The position numbers and the translations under genes were made by a program. From Bacteroidales bacterium (GTDB lineage Bacteria; Bacteroidota; Bacteroidia; Bacteroidales; Marinilabiliaceae), in assembly GCA_900766825.1 (NCBI GenBank), contig CAAFWU010000047.1:1-64000 (forward strand): DNA of 64,000 bases. The letters run 5' to 3'. The notes under the pieces are model-generated. The model searched no databases. It saw only the letters and a program-made list of their open reading frames with translations, and was not told where the DNA came from. Shown here piece by piece: positions 27,178 through 36,046 of the stretch. Each line of letters opens with the position of its first letter. Positions within the stretch are counted from its first letter, which is position 1.

Positions 27178-27410
27178 ACTGTATAAAGCAATTGTCTTAT
27201 ACCAGAAAAAGTTGACTGTCATCCCTTGATTTAATTTGACTTCTCTTTGTGTTGAATTCTGTATTTACATTTTATCCCTTATGAAATTTTGATGGAACAG
27301 CAACCAAGCACAACAACAAGAGCAAAATCAAAGCGTACAGCAACACATAATAAATCTTAAAGAAAGAGCAAAGTGCTTTAAATAAATTTTTATTTGTCGA
27401 CGATTGAGGG

Positions 27411-27418
27411 TATATTTG
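27411..27418 (+). promoter_or_regulatory. -7 promoter element of pnp
   Basis: TATATTTG, 39 bases before the pnp ATG. A TTTG at 27393-27396 is closer than the usual 19-21-base spacing. Confidence 0.55.
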
Positions 27419-27456
27419 CGATTGAAAATAAGTAGAGTAAAAGAAAATTAAGAATT

Positions 27457-29706
27457 ATGGAAAAACCCACGCCAATAGAGAAGGTCATTGACCTTGGCGA
27501 TGGCCGCACCATTACCATCGAGACTGGTAAGTTGGCTAAGCAGGCCGACGGCTCGGTTATGGTAAAATGCGGAGGTACGTACCTTTTGGCCGCTGTGACT
27601 AGTGCCACAGAGGCAAAGCCAGACACCGACTTCATGCCCCTGACCGTTGAGTACAAAGAGAAGTTTGCTTCGGCAGGTCGCTTCCCTGGTGGTTTCACTC
27701 GTCGCGAGGGTCGTGCCTCGGACTATGAGATCCTTATTGCCCGCTTAGTGGACCGCGCATTGCGTCCTCTGTTCCCCGACAACTATCATGCGGACACCTT
27801 TGTAACCATCACCCTTTTCTCGGCCGACGAGAATGTTATGCCCGACTCTTTGGCTGGCTTGGCCGCTTCGGCTGCCATGACCATCTCGGACATTCCTTTC
27901 AATGGTCCTATTTCCGAGGTTCGCGTGGCTCGCATCGATGGCAAGCTCTGCATCAACCCCTCGGCTAAGGATTTGGAGCGTGCCGACCTCGACATCATGG
28001 TTGCCGCCTCGATGAGCGACATCAACATGGTGGAGGGCGAGATGAAAGAGGTCTCCGAAGCCGATATGCTCGAGGCACTCAAATTTGCCCACGAGGCCAT
28101 CAAGAAACAGTGTCAGGCTCAGATTGAACTGCGCGAACTCATTGGCAAGCCCAAACGTGAGTATTGCCACGAGGAGAACGACGAGGAGCTGCGCGCCAAG
28201 GTGCGCGAGCAGTGCTACGAGAAGGCTAAGCAGGTTGCTCGCAGCCGCATTGCCAACAAGGCCGAGCGTGGTCGTCAGTTCGATGCCATCAAGGATGAGT
28301 TCATTGCCAATAACTACCCCGAGGGTTTCGAGGGTGAGATTCCCACAGCCCTCATCAGCCGCTACTATCATGACGTGGAGCGCGATGCCGTACGCCGCGT
28401 GCTGCTCGACGAGCAGATCCGTCTCGATGGTCGCCGCACCGACGAGATTCGCCCCATCTGGTGCGAGGTAGGCTATCTGCCTGGCCCTCATGGCTCTGCC
28501 ATCTTTACCCGTGGCGAGACTCAGTCTCTCTCCACCGTGACTTTGGGCACCAAGCTCGACGAGAAGCTTATCGACGAGGCCACTGTGCAGGGTTCTGACC
28601 GTTTCCTGCTTCACTATAACTTCCCTCCTTTCTCCACCAACGACCCCAAGGCCCCTCGTGGCGTAGGTCGTCGTGAGATTGGTCACGGCCACTTGGCCAT
28701 GCGTGCCCTCAAGAACATGATTCCTGAGGATATCCCATACACCATTCGTGTTGTGAGCGACATCTTGGAGAGCAACGGTTCGTCCTCTATGGCAACAGTT
28801 TGCGCTGGCTGCCTCTCTCTCATGGATGCTGGTGTGCAGATCAAGAAGCCTGTGGCTGGCATTGCCATGGGTCTTATCACCGACACCGAGAGCGACAAAT
28901 ATTGCGTGCTGTCCGACATCTTGGGCGACGAGGATCACTTGGGCGATATGGACTTTAAGGTCACTGGTACCCGCGATGGCATCACCGCCACCCAGATGGA
29001 TATTAAGGTCGACGGTCTGAAGTACGAGGTTTTGGCCAAGGCTTTGGCTCAGGCTCGCGAGGGTCGTCTTCACATTCTGGACTGCATGCTCAGCGAGTTG
29101 CCCGCACCACGCGAAGACTACAAGCCTCATGCTCCTCGCATTGTAACCATCACCATCCCCAAGGATATGATTGGTGCTGTCATTGGCCCCGGTGGCAAGA
29201 TTATTCAGGACATTCAGGCCACCACTGGCACCACCATTGCCATCGACGAGGACGACAAGCAGGGCATTGTGAACATTGCCGCATCGAACCGCGCAAGCAT
29301 CGACGCCGCACTCGATCGCATCAACCAGATTGTGGCCATCCCCGAGGTGGGCAAGACCTACAAGGGTAAGGTGAAGACCATAACAACCTTCGGCGCCTTC
29401 GTAGAGATTCTGCCTGGCAAGGATGGTCTGCTGCACGTGAGCGAGATGGATTGGAAGCGCATTGAGGATCCTAACGACTTCTGCAAGGAGGGCGATGTCC
29501 TCGAGGTTCTGCTCAAGGAGATTGATGCCAAGACTGGCAAAATGCGCCTCAGCACCCGCGACCTAAAGCCTAAACCAGAGGGTTGGGTGGACCGTCCAGA
29601 ACGTCCTCGTGGCGAAGGTGGCAACCGTGGCCCACGCCGTGAGGGTGGCGACCGTGGTCCCCGTCGCGAGGGTGGCGACCGCCGTCCTCGTCACGACAAC
29701 GAGTAG
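27457..29706 (+). CDS. pnp: Polyribonucleotide nucleotidyltransferase (PNPase)
   Basis: A 749-residue 3'-5' phosphorolytic exoribonuclease. It has two RNase PH domains (about 10-235 and 315-545), a KH domain (IPKDMIGAVIGPGGKIIQ, near 567-584), and an S1 domain (GKVKTITTFGAFVEI, near 633-700). The tail of about 35 residues is rich in Arg and Gly, with near-repeated R-R-E-G-G-D-R-G-P units. PNPase degrades mRNA and takes part in RNA turnover. A strong terminator follows. Confidence 0.97.
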   Translation: MEKPTPIEKVIDLGDGRTITIETGKLAKQADGSVMVKCGGTYLLAAVTSATEAKPDTDFMPLTVEYKEKFASAGRFPGGFTRREGRASDYEILIARLVDRALRPLFPDNYHADTFVTITLFSADENVMPDSLAGLAASAAMTISDIPFNGPISEVRVARIDGKLCINPSAKDLERADLDIMVAASMSDINMVEGEMKEVSEADMLEALKFAHEAIKKQCQAQIELRELIGKPKREYCHEENDEELRAKVREQCYEKAKQVARSRIANKAERGRQFDAIKDEFIANNYPEGFEGEIPTALISRYYHDVERDAVRRVLLDEQIRLDGRRTDEIRPIWCEVGYLPGPHGSAIFTRGETQSLSTVTLGTKLDEKLIDEATVQGSDRFLLHYNFPPFSTNDPKAPRGVGRREIGHGHLAMRALKNMIPEDIPYTIRVVSDILESNGSSSMATVCAGCLSLMDAGVQIKKPVAGIAMGLITDTESDKYCVLSDILGDEDHLGDMDFKVTGTRDGITATQMDIKVDGLKYEVLAKALAQAREGRLHILDCMLSELPAPREDYKPHAPRIVTITIPKDMIGAVIGPGGKIIQDIQATTGTTIAIDEDDKQGIVNIAASNRASIDAALDRINQIVAIPEVGKTYKGKVKTITTFGAFVEILPGKDGLLHVSEMDWKRIEDPNDFCKEGDVLEVLLKEIDAKTGKMRLSTRDLKPKPEGWVDRPERPRGEGGNRGPRREGGDRGPRREGGDRRPRHDNE

Positions 29707-29779
29707 TATTCCATGCCGTCCCCACAGAATCCACTCTCTATTGGATTCCAAAGGACAATAGAATAATTGATTTAGTAGC

Positions 29780-29826
29780 AAACCTTGGGTTTCTGCACCT
29801 TACGTGCGGAAGCCCAAGGTTTTTTT
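29780..29826 (+). terminator. Rho-independent terminator of pnp
   Basis: AAACCTTGGG (29780-29789) pairs with CCCAAGGTTT, with an inner GCAC/GTGC stem, followed by a run of T residues up to 29826. Confidence 0.88.
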
Positions 29827-29918
29827 GTGGATGGAGATACTCTCTGTACAGCAGAAACAGTAGAAATAATAGAAAACAACCCAAACGGTTTCATAATAGA
29901 ATATATGAACTGTGAGTA

Positions 29919-30010
29919 GAAACCCTGCAAGGGTTTCAGTTTCTTTAGCCCAGGGTAACACCCTGGGTATTAGATTTCCCCCACCCTAACAGCTTCCCTG
30001 AAAGGGAAGC
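29919..30010. repeat. Cluster of REP-like short palindromes
   Basis: Three tight hairpins stand in a row: GAAACCCTGCAAGGGTTTC (29919-29937), CCCAGGGT-AAC-ACCCTGGG (29949-29967) and GCTTCCCT-GAA-AGGGAAGC (29992-30010). Related hairpins occur at 30159-30179 and 30189-30206. This resembles the scattered GC-rich palindromic repeats found between genes in Bacteroidetes genomes. No transposase is nearby. Confidence 0.6.
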
Positions 30011-30150
30011 ACATAAACATTTCAAAATTGTGTATTATTAATCATGCAACACTAATCATATTACAAGTTTACAATAGATAAAAAGACAATATTATATATC
30101 TCAGCATTCATGTGTCGCCACTTCTTAACGCTCAATTATAGATAAACAAC

Positions 30151-30179
30151 AAAAAAAAACCCAGAGCGTAGCCCTGGGT
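30151..30179 (-). terminator. Terminator of the DXS-like gene
   Basis: On the minus strand, ACCCAGGGC pairs with GCTCTGGGT (one mismatch, three-base loop), followed by nine T residues. It is 40 bases after the stop codon. Confidence 0.85.
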
Positions 30180-30219
30180 ATTCTTGAATTGCCCTATTGG
30201 GGGCAACATACATCTACAA

Positions 30220-32034
30220 CTAATTGGATGCTTTTTCCGCGCAGTATGCTTTACGTTTCTCGGCGGCAATGCGAGATTTCTGCAAGAGCGTGTCGGTCAC
30301 AATCTGAGGTGCTGTAAGATGATTCTCCTCCAGATACTGCGACACATTGAAGCGGTCCACAAACTCTTTGCGACCACCGTAGCAGAGCACCCTCATGGGC
30401 TCGGTGGCATAGAAGCGTGCAATCTTTTCGCCAAAGCCGCCGCTTAGGGCTCCGTCCTCCAAAGTTATCACAATGCTGTGGTTGGCTTTGAGGTTGTTGA
30501 GCATCTCCTCGTCGATGCCAGATATGAAGCGGGGGTTAATGAGGGTGGGGTTCAAACCTTTGTCGCGCAGCTGGTTGGCAACCTCCTGACCCAGACGGAA
30601 GAAGTTGCCGAGGGCTATGATGGCAACGTCTTGTCCCTCTTCTACTTGCACAAAGCGGTTGAGGTCGGAGAAGTCGGAGGGCACGGTGTTGGGGTTTGTG
30701 GCGTGGGTGAGTTTGCCCACTGGGACACGGATGGCCACGGGGTGCTCTTTGTAATCGACACTCCAGCGGAGCATGGCTTCGTACTCCTCGACATTGGTGG
30801 GGGCGAGGTAGACGAGGTTGGGTATGTTGGAGAGGAGGGGGATGTCGAAGTGGCAGAGGTGGGTGACGTCGTTCATGGCGGTTAGCGAACCCCAGAGAAC
30901 GAGAATGGTGGCGGGGTTGTCATTGATGCAGAGGTCTTGCGAGAGTTGGTCGTAGGTTCTCTGAATGAATGAGCTGCAGACGCCGAAGACGGGTTTGGCG
31001 CCAGCTTTGGCCATGCCAGATGCCAGAGCCACGGCGTGTTCCTCGGCAATGCCTACATCGACAAACTGGCGGGCGGCACGTTGCCTGCGTTCGGGTGTCC
31101 AGCCCCATATGCCAGGGGTGCCAGCGGTTATGGCGCACACCTGTGGGTCTTGGTCCATGATGTTGAGGAGGGTGAGGGCCGAGAAGTCGTCGTAGTTGTC
31201 GGGCGAGGGTGCTTTTTTGAATTCGCCAGTCTCCTTTACGAAGGGGGCGTGGTAGTGCCAAGCCTCTTTGTCGGCCTCGGCGGGGGCATAGCCTTTGCCT
31301 TTGAGGGTGTTGATGTGCACCACCACGGGGCGGTTGGAGTCCCTGACGCTTTGGAAGGCTTGGATGAGGGGCTGAATGCTGTTGCCCTCGTTCACGTAGA
31401 GGTAGTCCAGACCCATGGCGCGGAAGAGGTTGCAGGGGAATTGACCGTTGCTCTCGCGGAGCTGGCGGAGGTTGTCATAGAGTCCGCCATGATTTTCGGC
31501 AATGGACATCTGATTGTCGTTGACAACAATGATGAGGTTGGAACCGAGTTCGGCGGCCCAGTCGAGACCCTCGAGGGCTTCGCCACCGCTGAGGGAACCG
31601 TCGCCTATGATGGCCACTACGTTATAGTTGCCGCTGGTGAGGTCTCGACCTTTGGCCAGTCCGCAGGCGAGGCTTACGGATGTTGAGGTGTGGCCTATGA
31701 CGAAGTGGTCGTGTTCGCTCTCGGAGGGTTCGCTGTAGCCCGAGACGTCGGCATAATGCTGAGGATCGAGGAAGGCTTGGGCTCGCCCGGTGAGCATTTT
31801 ATGGACGTAGCTTTGGTGGGATATGTCGAAGACGAGTTTGTCGGTTGGGGAGTTGAAGACGTAGTGGAGGGCTATGGTGGCCTCGACCATGCCGAAGTTG
31901 GGGGCGCAATGACCGCCGCGCTCGCTTAGTTTATCCACGAGGGCTGTGCGGATCTCTGTTGCAAGGGTTTCGAGCTGGGTGGGGGTGAGGCGTTTGACGT
32001 CCGCGGGGGACTGTATTTGGCTTAGGATGTTCAT
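30220..32034 (-). CDS. 1-deoxy-D-xylulose-5-phosphate synthase-like transketolase
   Basis: A 604-residue thiamine-diphosphate enzyme. It has the DXS/transketolase order: ThDP-binding N-domain (GDGSLSGGEALEGL ... NDNQMSI), central pyrimidine-binding domain and C-terminal domain. It belongs to a divergent branch: the N-terminal motif is GGHCAPNFG rather than GGHLGSSLG, and it is somewhat shorter than classical DXS. The family makes DXP from pyruvate and glyceraldehyde-3-phosphate for isoprenoids and cofactors. Since gut bacteria can carry this type besides a classical dxs, another acceptor or role is possible. Confidence 0.8.
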   Translation of the reverse strand: MNILSQIQSPADVKRLTPTQLETLATEIRTALVDKLSERGGHCAPNFGMVEATIALHYVFNSPTDKLVFDISHQSYVHKMLTGRAQAFLDPQHYADVSGYSEPSESEHDHFVIGHTSTSVSLACGLAKGRDLTSGNYNVVAIIGDGSLSGGEALEGLDWAAELGSNLIIVVNDNQMSIAENHGGLYDNLRQLRESNGQFPCNLFRAMGLDYLYVNEGNSIQPLIQAFQSVRDSNRPVVVHINTLKGKGYAPAEADKEAWHYHAPFVKETGEFKKAPSPDNYDDFSALTLLNIMDQDPQVCAITAGTPGIWGWTPERRQRAARQFVDVGIAEEHAVALASGMAKAGAKPVFGVCSSFIQRTYDQLSQDLCINDNPATILVLWGSLTAMNDVTHLCHFDIPLLSNIPNLVYLAPTNVEEYEAMLRWSVDYKEHPVAIRVPVGKLTHATNPNTVPSDFSDLNRFVQVEEGQDVAIIALGNFFRLGQEVANQLRDKGLNPTLINPRFISGIDEEMLNNLKANHSIVITLEDGALSGGFGEKIARFYATEPMRVLCYGGRKEFVDRFNVSQYLEENHLTAPQIVTDTLLQKSRIAAEKRKAYCAEKASN

Positions 32035-32196
32035 TGGATGGGGTAATTGGTATTGGTTTGCGGGTGCAATGTTACGTAAAAGTACTAAAATGGACTATAC
32101 CTAAAATTCGGTTGTTGTTACCTTTTCTTTCTTTTGCTCTACTGGTAAACTTGTTTTATATGGGGAGGCAAGGGGGCTTGTTTGGGAGGTTCTTTG

Positions 32197-32307
32197 CCTC
32201 AAAAATTACAAATGAAATACCTCAAAAATTGAAAATAAAACACCTCAAAAATTACAAATGAAATACCTCAAAAATTAAAAACGAAACACCTCAAAAATTA
32301 CAAATCG
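32197..32307. repeat. Five tandem 23-bp direct repeats
   Basis: Units begin at 32197, 32220, 32243, 32266 and 32289, an exact 23-bp period. Each begins CCTCAAAAATT; the rest is ACAAATGAAATA with small changes, and the fifth unit is cut after 19 bases. Units 1 and 3 are identical. There are no unique spacers, so it is not a CRISPR. The array ends three bases before the -33 region of the next gene. Confidence 0.92.
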
Positions 32308-32309
32308 AT

Positions 32310-32339
32310 ATTGTAATTAGCTAATAATGACTATATTTG
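32310..32339 (+). promoter_or_regulatory. Promoter of the DUF4143 ATPase gene
   Basis: ATTG near 32310-32313 is separated by 18 bases from TATATTTG (32332-32339). It lies immediately downstream of the repeat array. Confidence 0.6.
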
Positions 32340-32352
32340 CTAAAGAAAATTT

Positions 32353-33654
32353 ATGGAGTATATTATGGAGTATTTACATAGGATTTTTGATACCAAGTTG
32401 AAGGCTCACCTTGATGCCATGGGAGCCGTGCTAATTGAAGGTCCCAAATGGTGTGGAAAGACCACAACGGCAAGGCAATTTGCGGGGAGTGTAATAAGTC
32501 TGCAAGATACAGACAAACGAGATGAGTATCTGGTTACGGCAAGGACCAAACCATCTTTCTTATTGGAGGGGGAGACCCCCAGATTGATAGATGAATGGCA
32601 AGATGCCCCTATGCTATGGGATGCTGTGCGTACTACGGTTGACGAGCGTAGTTTGCCAGGGCAGTTTATATTGACAGGTTCAAATGCTGTTGATAAAAAG
32701 AAAATACACCACAGTGGAACTGGGCGCATTTCGCGTATAGAGATGTTGCCAATGAGCCTTTGGGAGTATGGGGAATCGAATGGTACGATATCCTTGCAAG
32801 AGATGTTTGATAATCCTAATCAAGAGTTCTTTGCACGTTCGGAGATGAGCATGGAGGAGATAATATTCTCAGCATGCAGAGGAGGATGGCCTGCCACTTT
32901 GAGTCTGAACGATGATAAGTCAAAACTTTTGGTTGCCAAAGAGTATGTTAAGTCTGTCTACCAAAACGATATATCTCGTGTAGATGGTGTGATGCGAAAT
33001 TCGAAACTGGCGCATCTGATACTTAGGACGTATGCAAGAAATATTTCTACTTTAGCAAAAACGACATCTTTGTTGGCAGACGTTACGGCATCAGACAATA
33101 TTGAGTGTGCTCGGCCTACATTTGAAAACTATGTGGAGGCACTGGAGAAACTCTTTGTTATTCGCGATATTGATGCTTGGTGCCCTGCCATCAGAAGCAA
33201 AACAATCATACAGAGTCGTCCCAAACGAGCATTCTGCGATCCCTCTATAGCTGTTGCTGCCTTAGGATTATCTCCTCAGCTCTTGACAACCCAACTCAAG
33301 ACCTTTGGCTTTATCTTTGAGCAGATGTGCGCTCGAGATCTCAGAGCCTATTCTTTATCTCATGATGGGGAATTGTCCTATTATCGAGATCGATACGGTT
33401 TGGAAGCTGATTTAGTGCTTCATCTTGACGATGGTCGTTATGCTCTCATTGAGTGCAAGTTAGGCAGTAGAGAGGTTGATGACGGAGCAAAACATCTGTT
33501 GGAGATTAAGCGTTTGGTGCAAGAGCGTAATAAGGTAGAAAAGCAGGTGCCGCTGCGTGAGCCCGATTTGCTGATGGTTGTAACAGGCGGAGAATTGGCT
33601 TATACACGTCCTGATGGCGTTAAGGTGATCCCCCTTGCCTGTCTGAAAGACTAA
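32353..33654 (+). CDS. AAA_14/DUF4143 ATPase with nuclease-like C-terminus
   Basis: A 433-residue protein with Walker A GPKWCGKT (30-37), Walker B-like PRLIDEWQ and sensor-like ILTGSNA, then a DUF4143 C-terminal part. That part has EADLVL ... LIECKLG, a PD-(D/E)XK-type motif. Such proteins are common and often multi-copy in Bacteroidales; their role is not established. Two start codons are possible, 32353 and 32365; the promoter position leaves room for either. A hairpin with seven T residues follows. Confidence 0.85.
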   Translation: MEYIMEYLHRIFDTKLKAHLDAMGAVLIEGPKWCGKTTTARQFAGSVISLQDTDKRDEYLVTARTKPSFLLEGETPRLIDEWQDAPMLWDAVRTTVDERSLPGQFILTGSNAVDKKKIHHSGTGRISRIEMLPMSLWEYGESNGTISLQEMFDNPNQEFFARSEMSMEEIIFSACRGGWPATLSLNDDKSKLLVAKEYVKSVYQNDISRVDGVMRNSKLAHLILRTYARNISTLAKTTSLLADVTASDNIECARPTFENYVEALEKLFVIRDIDAWCPAIRSKTIIQSRPKRAFCDPSIAVAALGLSPQLLTTQLKTFGFIFEQMCARDLRAYSLSHDGELSYYRDRYGLEADLVLHLDDGRYALIECKLGSREVDDGAKHLLEIKRLVQERNKVEKQVPLREPDLLMVVTGGELAYTRPDGVKVIPLACLKD

Positions 33655-33665
33655 GAAACAGCAAA

Positions 33666-33708
33666 AGAGATTGGTGAGTTCGCCAGAGCTACACCAATCT
33701 CTTTTTTT
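33666..33708 (+). terminator. Terminator of the DUF4143 ATPase gene
   Basis: AGAGATTGGTG (33666-33676) pairs with CACCAATCTCT (33692-33702), followed by T residues that run into the stop codon of the convergent gene. Confidence 0.85.
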
Positions 33709-34360
33709 AGTTGTCGAAATAGATGGTCATGTCGTACTCGCCCGCTGCTGGTTTGCCATTTTTGTAGGCTGGGACCCATGGCCATTGGACTTTGGGGATG
33801 CCATCGGCCACACGTTCCACGGCTTTGGCAAAGTTTGGTGTCGAGGCCTCTTTTATTCTGTAGCCTGTTAGGTTACCGTTGGCGTCCACCAAGAAAGTGA
33901 GGATGACTTTGCCTCCTTTTTTGTTGTCTTGCTCGGCTTTGGGGTAGAAGACTTTGCGCATGATGTAGTAGTAGGGTCGTACGGGGCTGCCGAGGTACAT
34001 GCAGGGGTAGTCGGTCTGTTTGTAGGTTTTGCCGGCGTGGGGGACAACGTAGGTTGGGCGGCCTTTGGTGTGGTTGTAGCGGAACTCTACGATGCCTTGG
34101 AAGTTGCGATACTCCCATATGCCCACTTTGGCTCCGTTGCGGTAGAGGCCTTTTTCTATGAGTTGGTCGCGGTAGAAGACTTCGCAGTTGCCGTCGCGGA
34201 TGGTGGTGTCGGCGGCCAGAACTTGGAAGGTTTCGGTGATGAGGCCCTCTTTTTCGGTGCGGGTTTGGCGGGGGATGGGTTGGTGGGTCTGGCTGGGGGC
34301 TTGGATGGGGAGGAGGAGGGTGAGAAGGAGTAGGATTAGTTGTGGAAGGGGATGGGGCAT
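33707..34360 (-). CDS. Secreted protein with TonB C-terminal-like domain
   Basis: A 217-residue protein with a signal peptide (LILLLLTLLLPIQAPSQ). The C-terminal about 75 residues (KVILTFLVDANGNLTGYRIKEAS ... VPAYKNGKPAAGEYDMTIYF, broken here into two parts) match the TonB/energy-transducer fold found free or fused in many Bacteroidetes. The middle part has MORN-like features (EKGLYRNGAKVGIWEY). There is no N-terminal membrane anchor plus proline-rich region, so it is not a normal TonB. Function unknown. Confidence 0.7.
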   Translation of the reverse strand: MPHPLPQLILLLLTLLLPIQAPSQTHQPIPRQTRTEKEGLITETFQVLAADTTIRDGNCEVFYRDQLIEKGLYRNGAKVGIWEYRNFQGIVEFRYNHTKGRPTYVVPHAGKTYKQTDYPCMYLGSPVRPYYYIMRKVFYPKAEQDNKKGGKVILTFLVDANGNLTGYRIKEASTPNFAKAVERVADGIPKVQWPWVPAYKNGKPAAGEYDMTIYFDN

Positions 34361-34849
34361 GGTGGTGGGTGTTTTGGTTGGTTAAAATGGTTTTACGGAG
34401 CGAGGGGGGTGAAATGTTGCGAGAAAAAGCAGAGTGTCAGTGTTGTAGGGGGACGCTGGGGCTTGTGGGGGACGGCTGGTGTGGCGACAGATAGGGTATA
34501 AAATGTCTTAAAAAGTTGGTAATTGTTTTTTTTTGCTAAACTTTGTGAAAGAATTGTATCATTTTTTGATACAGCTGGTGCAGAAGTCTGCACATATTTC
34601 TATCAACAAGCAACAAGCACAAGTCTACCGACTTGAATAACATAGCATTACAGATCTAAATGTATAAGATAACATGGGACGAGGAGACAGGTGGTGTTCT
34701 GCTGAACACTACGATGGTCAGTGGGACCCTTGGCATATCGCCACGACCTGTGTTCTTTGAGGAGCTATTAAAATAGACCCACAACATAATCTGACATTGC
34801 AAGATATCCCACATAATACAGAATGTAGTTTATACATAATCTATGAGTT
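34361..34849. other. Intergenic region at the left border of the defence operon
   Basis: The first about 140 bases are GC-richer, as in the flanking genome. From about 34500 on the sequence becomes AT-rich. It contains a gene remnant at 34660-34776. I find no TAnnTTTG element before the operon start at 34850. Confidence 0.5.
34660..34776 (+). pseudogene. Remnant of a PAPS-reductase-family gene (N-terminal 38 residues)
   Basis: A short frame encodes MYKITWDEETGGVLL and then ISPRPVFFEELLK before a TAG. This is very like the N-terminus of phosphoadenosine-phosphosulfate-reductase-family proteins found in DNA-modification and defence loci, which begin M-Y-K-x-x-W-D-x-E-T-G-G-V-L-L and continue S-P-R-P-V-F-x-E-E-L. 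The rest of the gene is missing. It ends 73 bases before the NurA-like gene, so it may be the lost first gene of that operon. Identification is by memory of the family pattern. Confidence 0.6.
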
Positions 34850-36031
34850 ATGGATAAGAGGAAGAAAATAGTTCAATTGATCGCAGAAGAGACAGAAGGA
34901 GAATGCTTTACTTCATTCAAATACTGTTACGATGATGCGAATACTCCATCAATTGACTACAACTACGACGAAAAAAGCTACATCAACTTAAAGGGATACG
35001 CAGAGGACGTACATAGTACCAAACCACGAGATTTGCGAAAAAGAGCCGAACTTCTAAAACAAGGACCACCATTATTCAAATACTTTCTTGATGGATCTCG
35101 ACGCGTATACAAAGTCGATGATATCCAATACGATAAAAAAGTATTTCCTATTATGAGTGGACAAATTTCCGTTGCTTGTTGCGAGAGAGAGATGAATGAA
35201 GACAACACCTTTCGCTCTTTCAAACATACAGACGAAGAATCTTATCCTGTGCTTAGTTTACCTGTAACTGCAAATGGAGAAGGTATTAGTCATGATATTT
35301 TTTTCAGAAATCTGCGTGACAAAATTAATGAGACACCAGCTCTAAAAGCAATAAATATGAGTTTTGAAAAGGTACTCTACTACCTAACAAAGTTGGAAGG
35401 ACAGGAAACGTTAGAAAATAAGGGAATTGCATGCATACAAGACGAAATGATAGATTGCGAAAAACGTATAGTATCACGTTTGATGAGCAAGCATCTACTA
35501 AATCAAGATAATTACCTAATCAAGGATGGCTCAATCCAGTACAAGACTATGAAAACTGGAGATTTTAAAGAACGATCAAGGATTCGCAATAACTATCGTC
35601 ATGTTATTGGTGTTTCAAAAAAGTTTAATCCAAACCTAATGAAAGACCAAAAAGACCAAAGCACTGCAGGAGCTATAGCAAGATTACCTATATATCACAG
35701 AACTCCAGCCTTTTTATGGCAGCCTGGAGAAGAATGGGGTAATGAAAAATTTGCTATTTGGTATGTTCGATTGCGTTCTATAGACAAAACTGCGTCACCA
35801 TATGCAGGCATTATAAAAGTAGAGAAAATGCTTATGACAGAGCAAGAAGCAGAAAATGGACTATCAACAGATGAAATAGACACAATTTCTGCTCATCTCA
35901 TTAATGAACGGAACCCTGTTTGTTACGGTAGTGATTCTCGCTGGGCTAACCACCTCTATCCTGTTTACATGACAGAGTGTTATTGCAAAAGCAGATTCAA
36001 AAGTGATTATTATTTTTTGAACCTATTTTAA
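34850..36031 (+). CDS. NurA-like nuclease (first gene of four-gene defence-type operon)
   Basis: A 393-residue protein with the scattered motifs of the NurA fold: FLDGSR (Asp81, first metal-binding Asp), an acidic helix CIQDEMIDCEKR (about 195-206), LIKDGSIQ (Asp226) and VIGVSKKF (252-259). NurA is a DNA nuclease that works with the HerA translocase; the next gene is HerA-like, which supports the call. Overall similarity to archaeal NurA is weak as far as can be judged by eye. Base composition is AT-rich compared with genes outside the island. Confidence 0.65.
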   Translation: MDKRKKIVQLIAEETEGECFTSFKYCYDDANTPSIDYNYDEKSYINLKGYAEDVHSTKPRDLRKRAELLKQGPPLFKYFLDGSRRVYKVDDIQYDKKVFPIMSGQISVACCEREMNEDNTFRSFKHTDEESYPVLSLPVTANGEGISHDIFFRNLRDKINETPALKAINMSFEKVLYYLTKLEGQETLENKGIACIQDEMIDCEKRIVSRLMSKHLLNQDNYLIKDGSIQYKTMKTGDFKERSRIRNNYRHVIGVSKKFNPNLMKDQKDQSTAGAIARLPIYHRTPAFLWQPGEEWGNEKFAIWYVRLRSIDKTASPYAGIIKVEKMLMTEQEAENGLSTDEIDTISAHLINERNPVCYGSDSRWANHLYPVYMTECYCKSRFKSDYYFLNLF

Positions 36032-36046
36032 AAGCAAAATCAACGT

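Larger units (their letters stand above)
27110..27456. other. Intergenic region before pnp
   Basis: Contains a weak terminator hairpin at 27136-27177 after the LuxR-type gene and a -7 element at 27411-27418 before pnp. Between them, about 27180-27400, I see only AT-rich sequence without recognisable features. Confidence 0.5.
29707..30219. other. Gene-free stretch with terminators and small palindromes
   Basis: Apart from the pnp terminator and the terminator of the DXS-like gene, it holds a cluster of short palindromes at 29919-30010 and another at 30189-30206. The part 30011-30150 is AT-rich with nothing recognised. No open frame of note. Confidence 0.6.
32035..32352. other. Intergenic region upstream of the DUF4143 ATPase
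   Basis: The left half (32035-32196) has no recognised feature apart from presumed promoter sequence for the DXS-like gene. The right half holds the 23-bp repeat array and a promoter, described separately. Confidence 0.5.

Noticed and set aside
27745..29436. A 563-codon open frame antisense to pnp
   Set aside because: Same explanation: antisense shadow of a strongly biased core gene.
32197..32307. Repeat array considered as a CRISPR
   Set aside because: Units follow each other without unique spacers and there are no cas genes.
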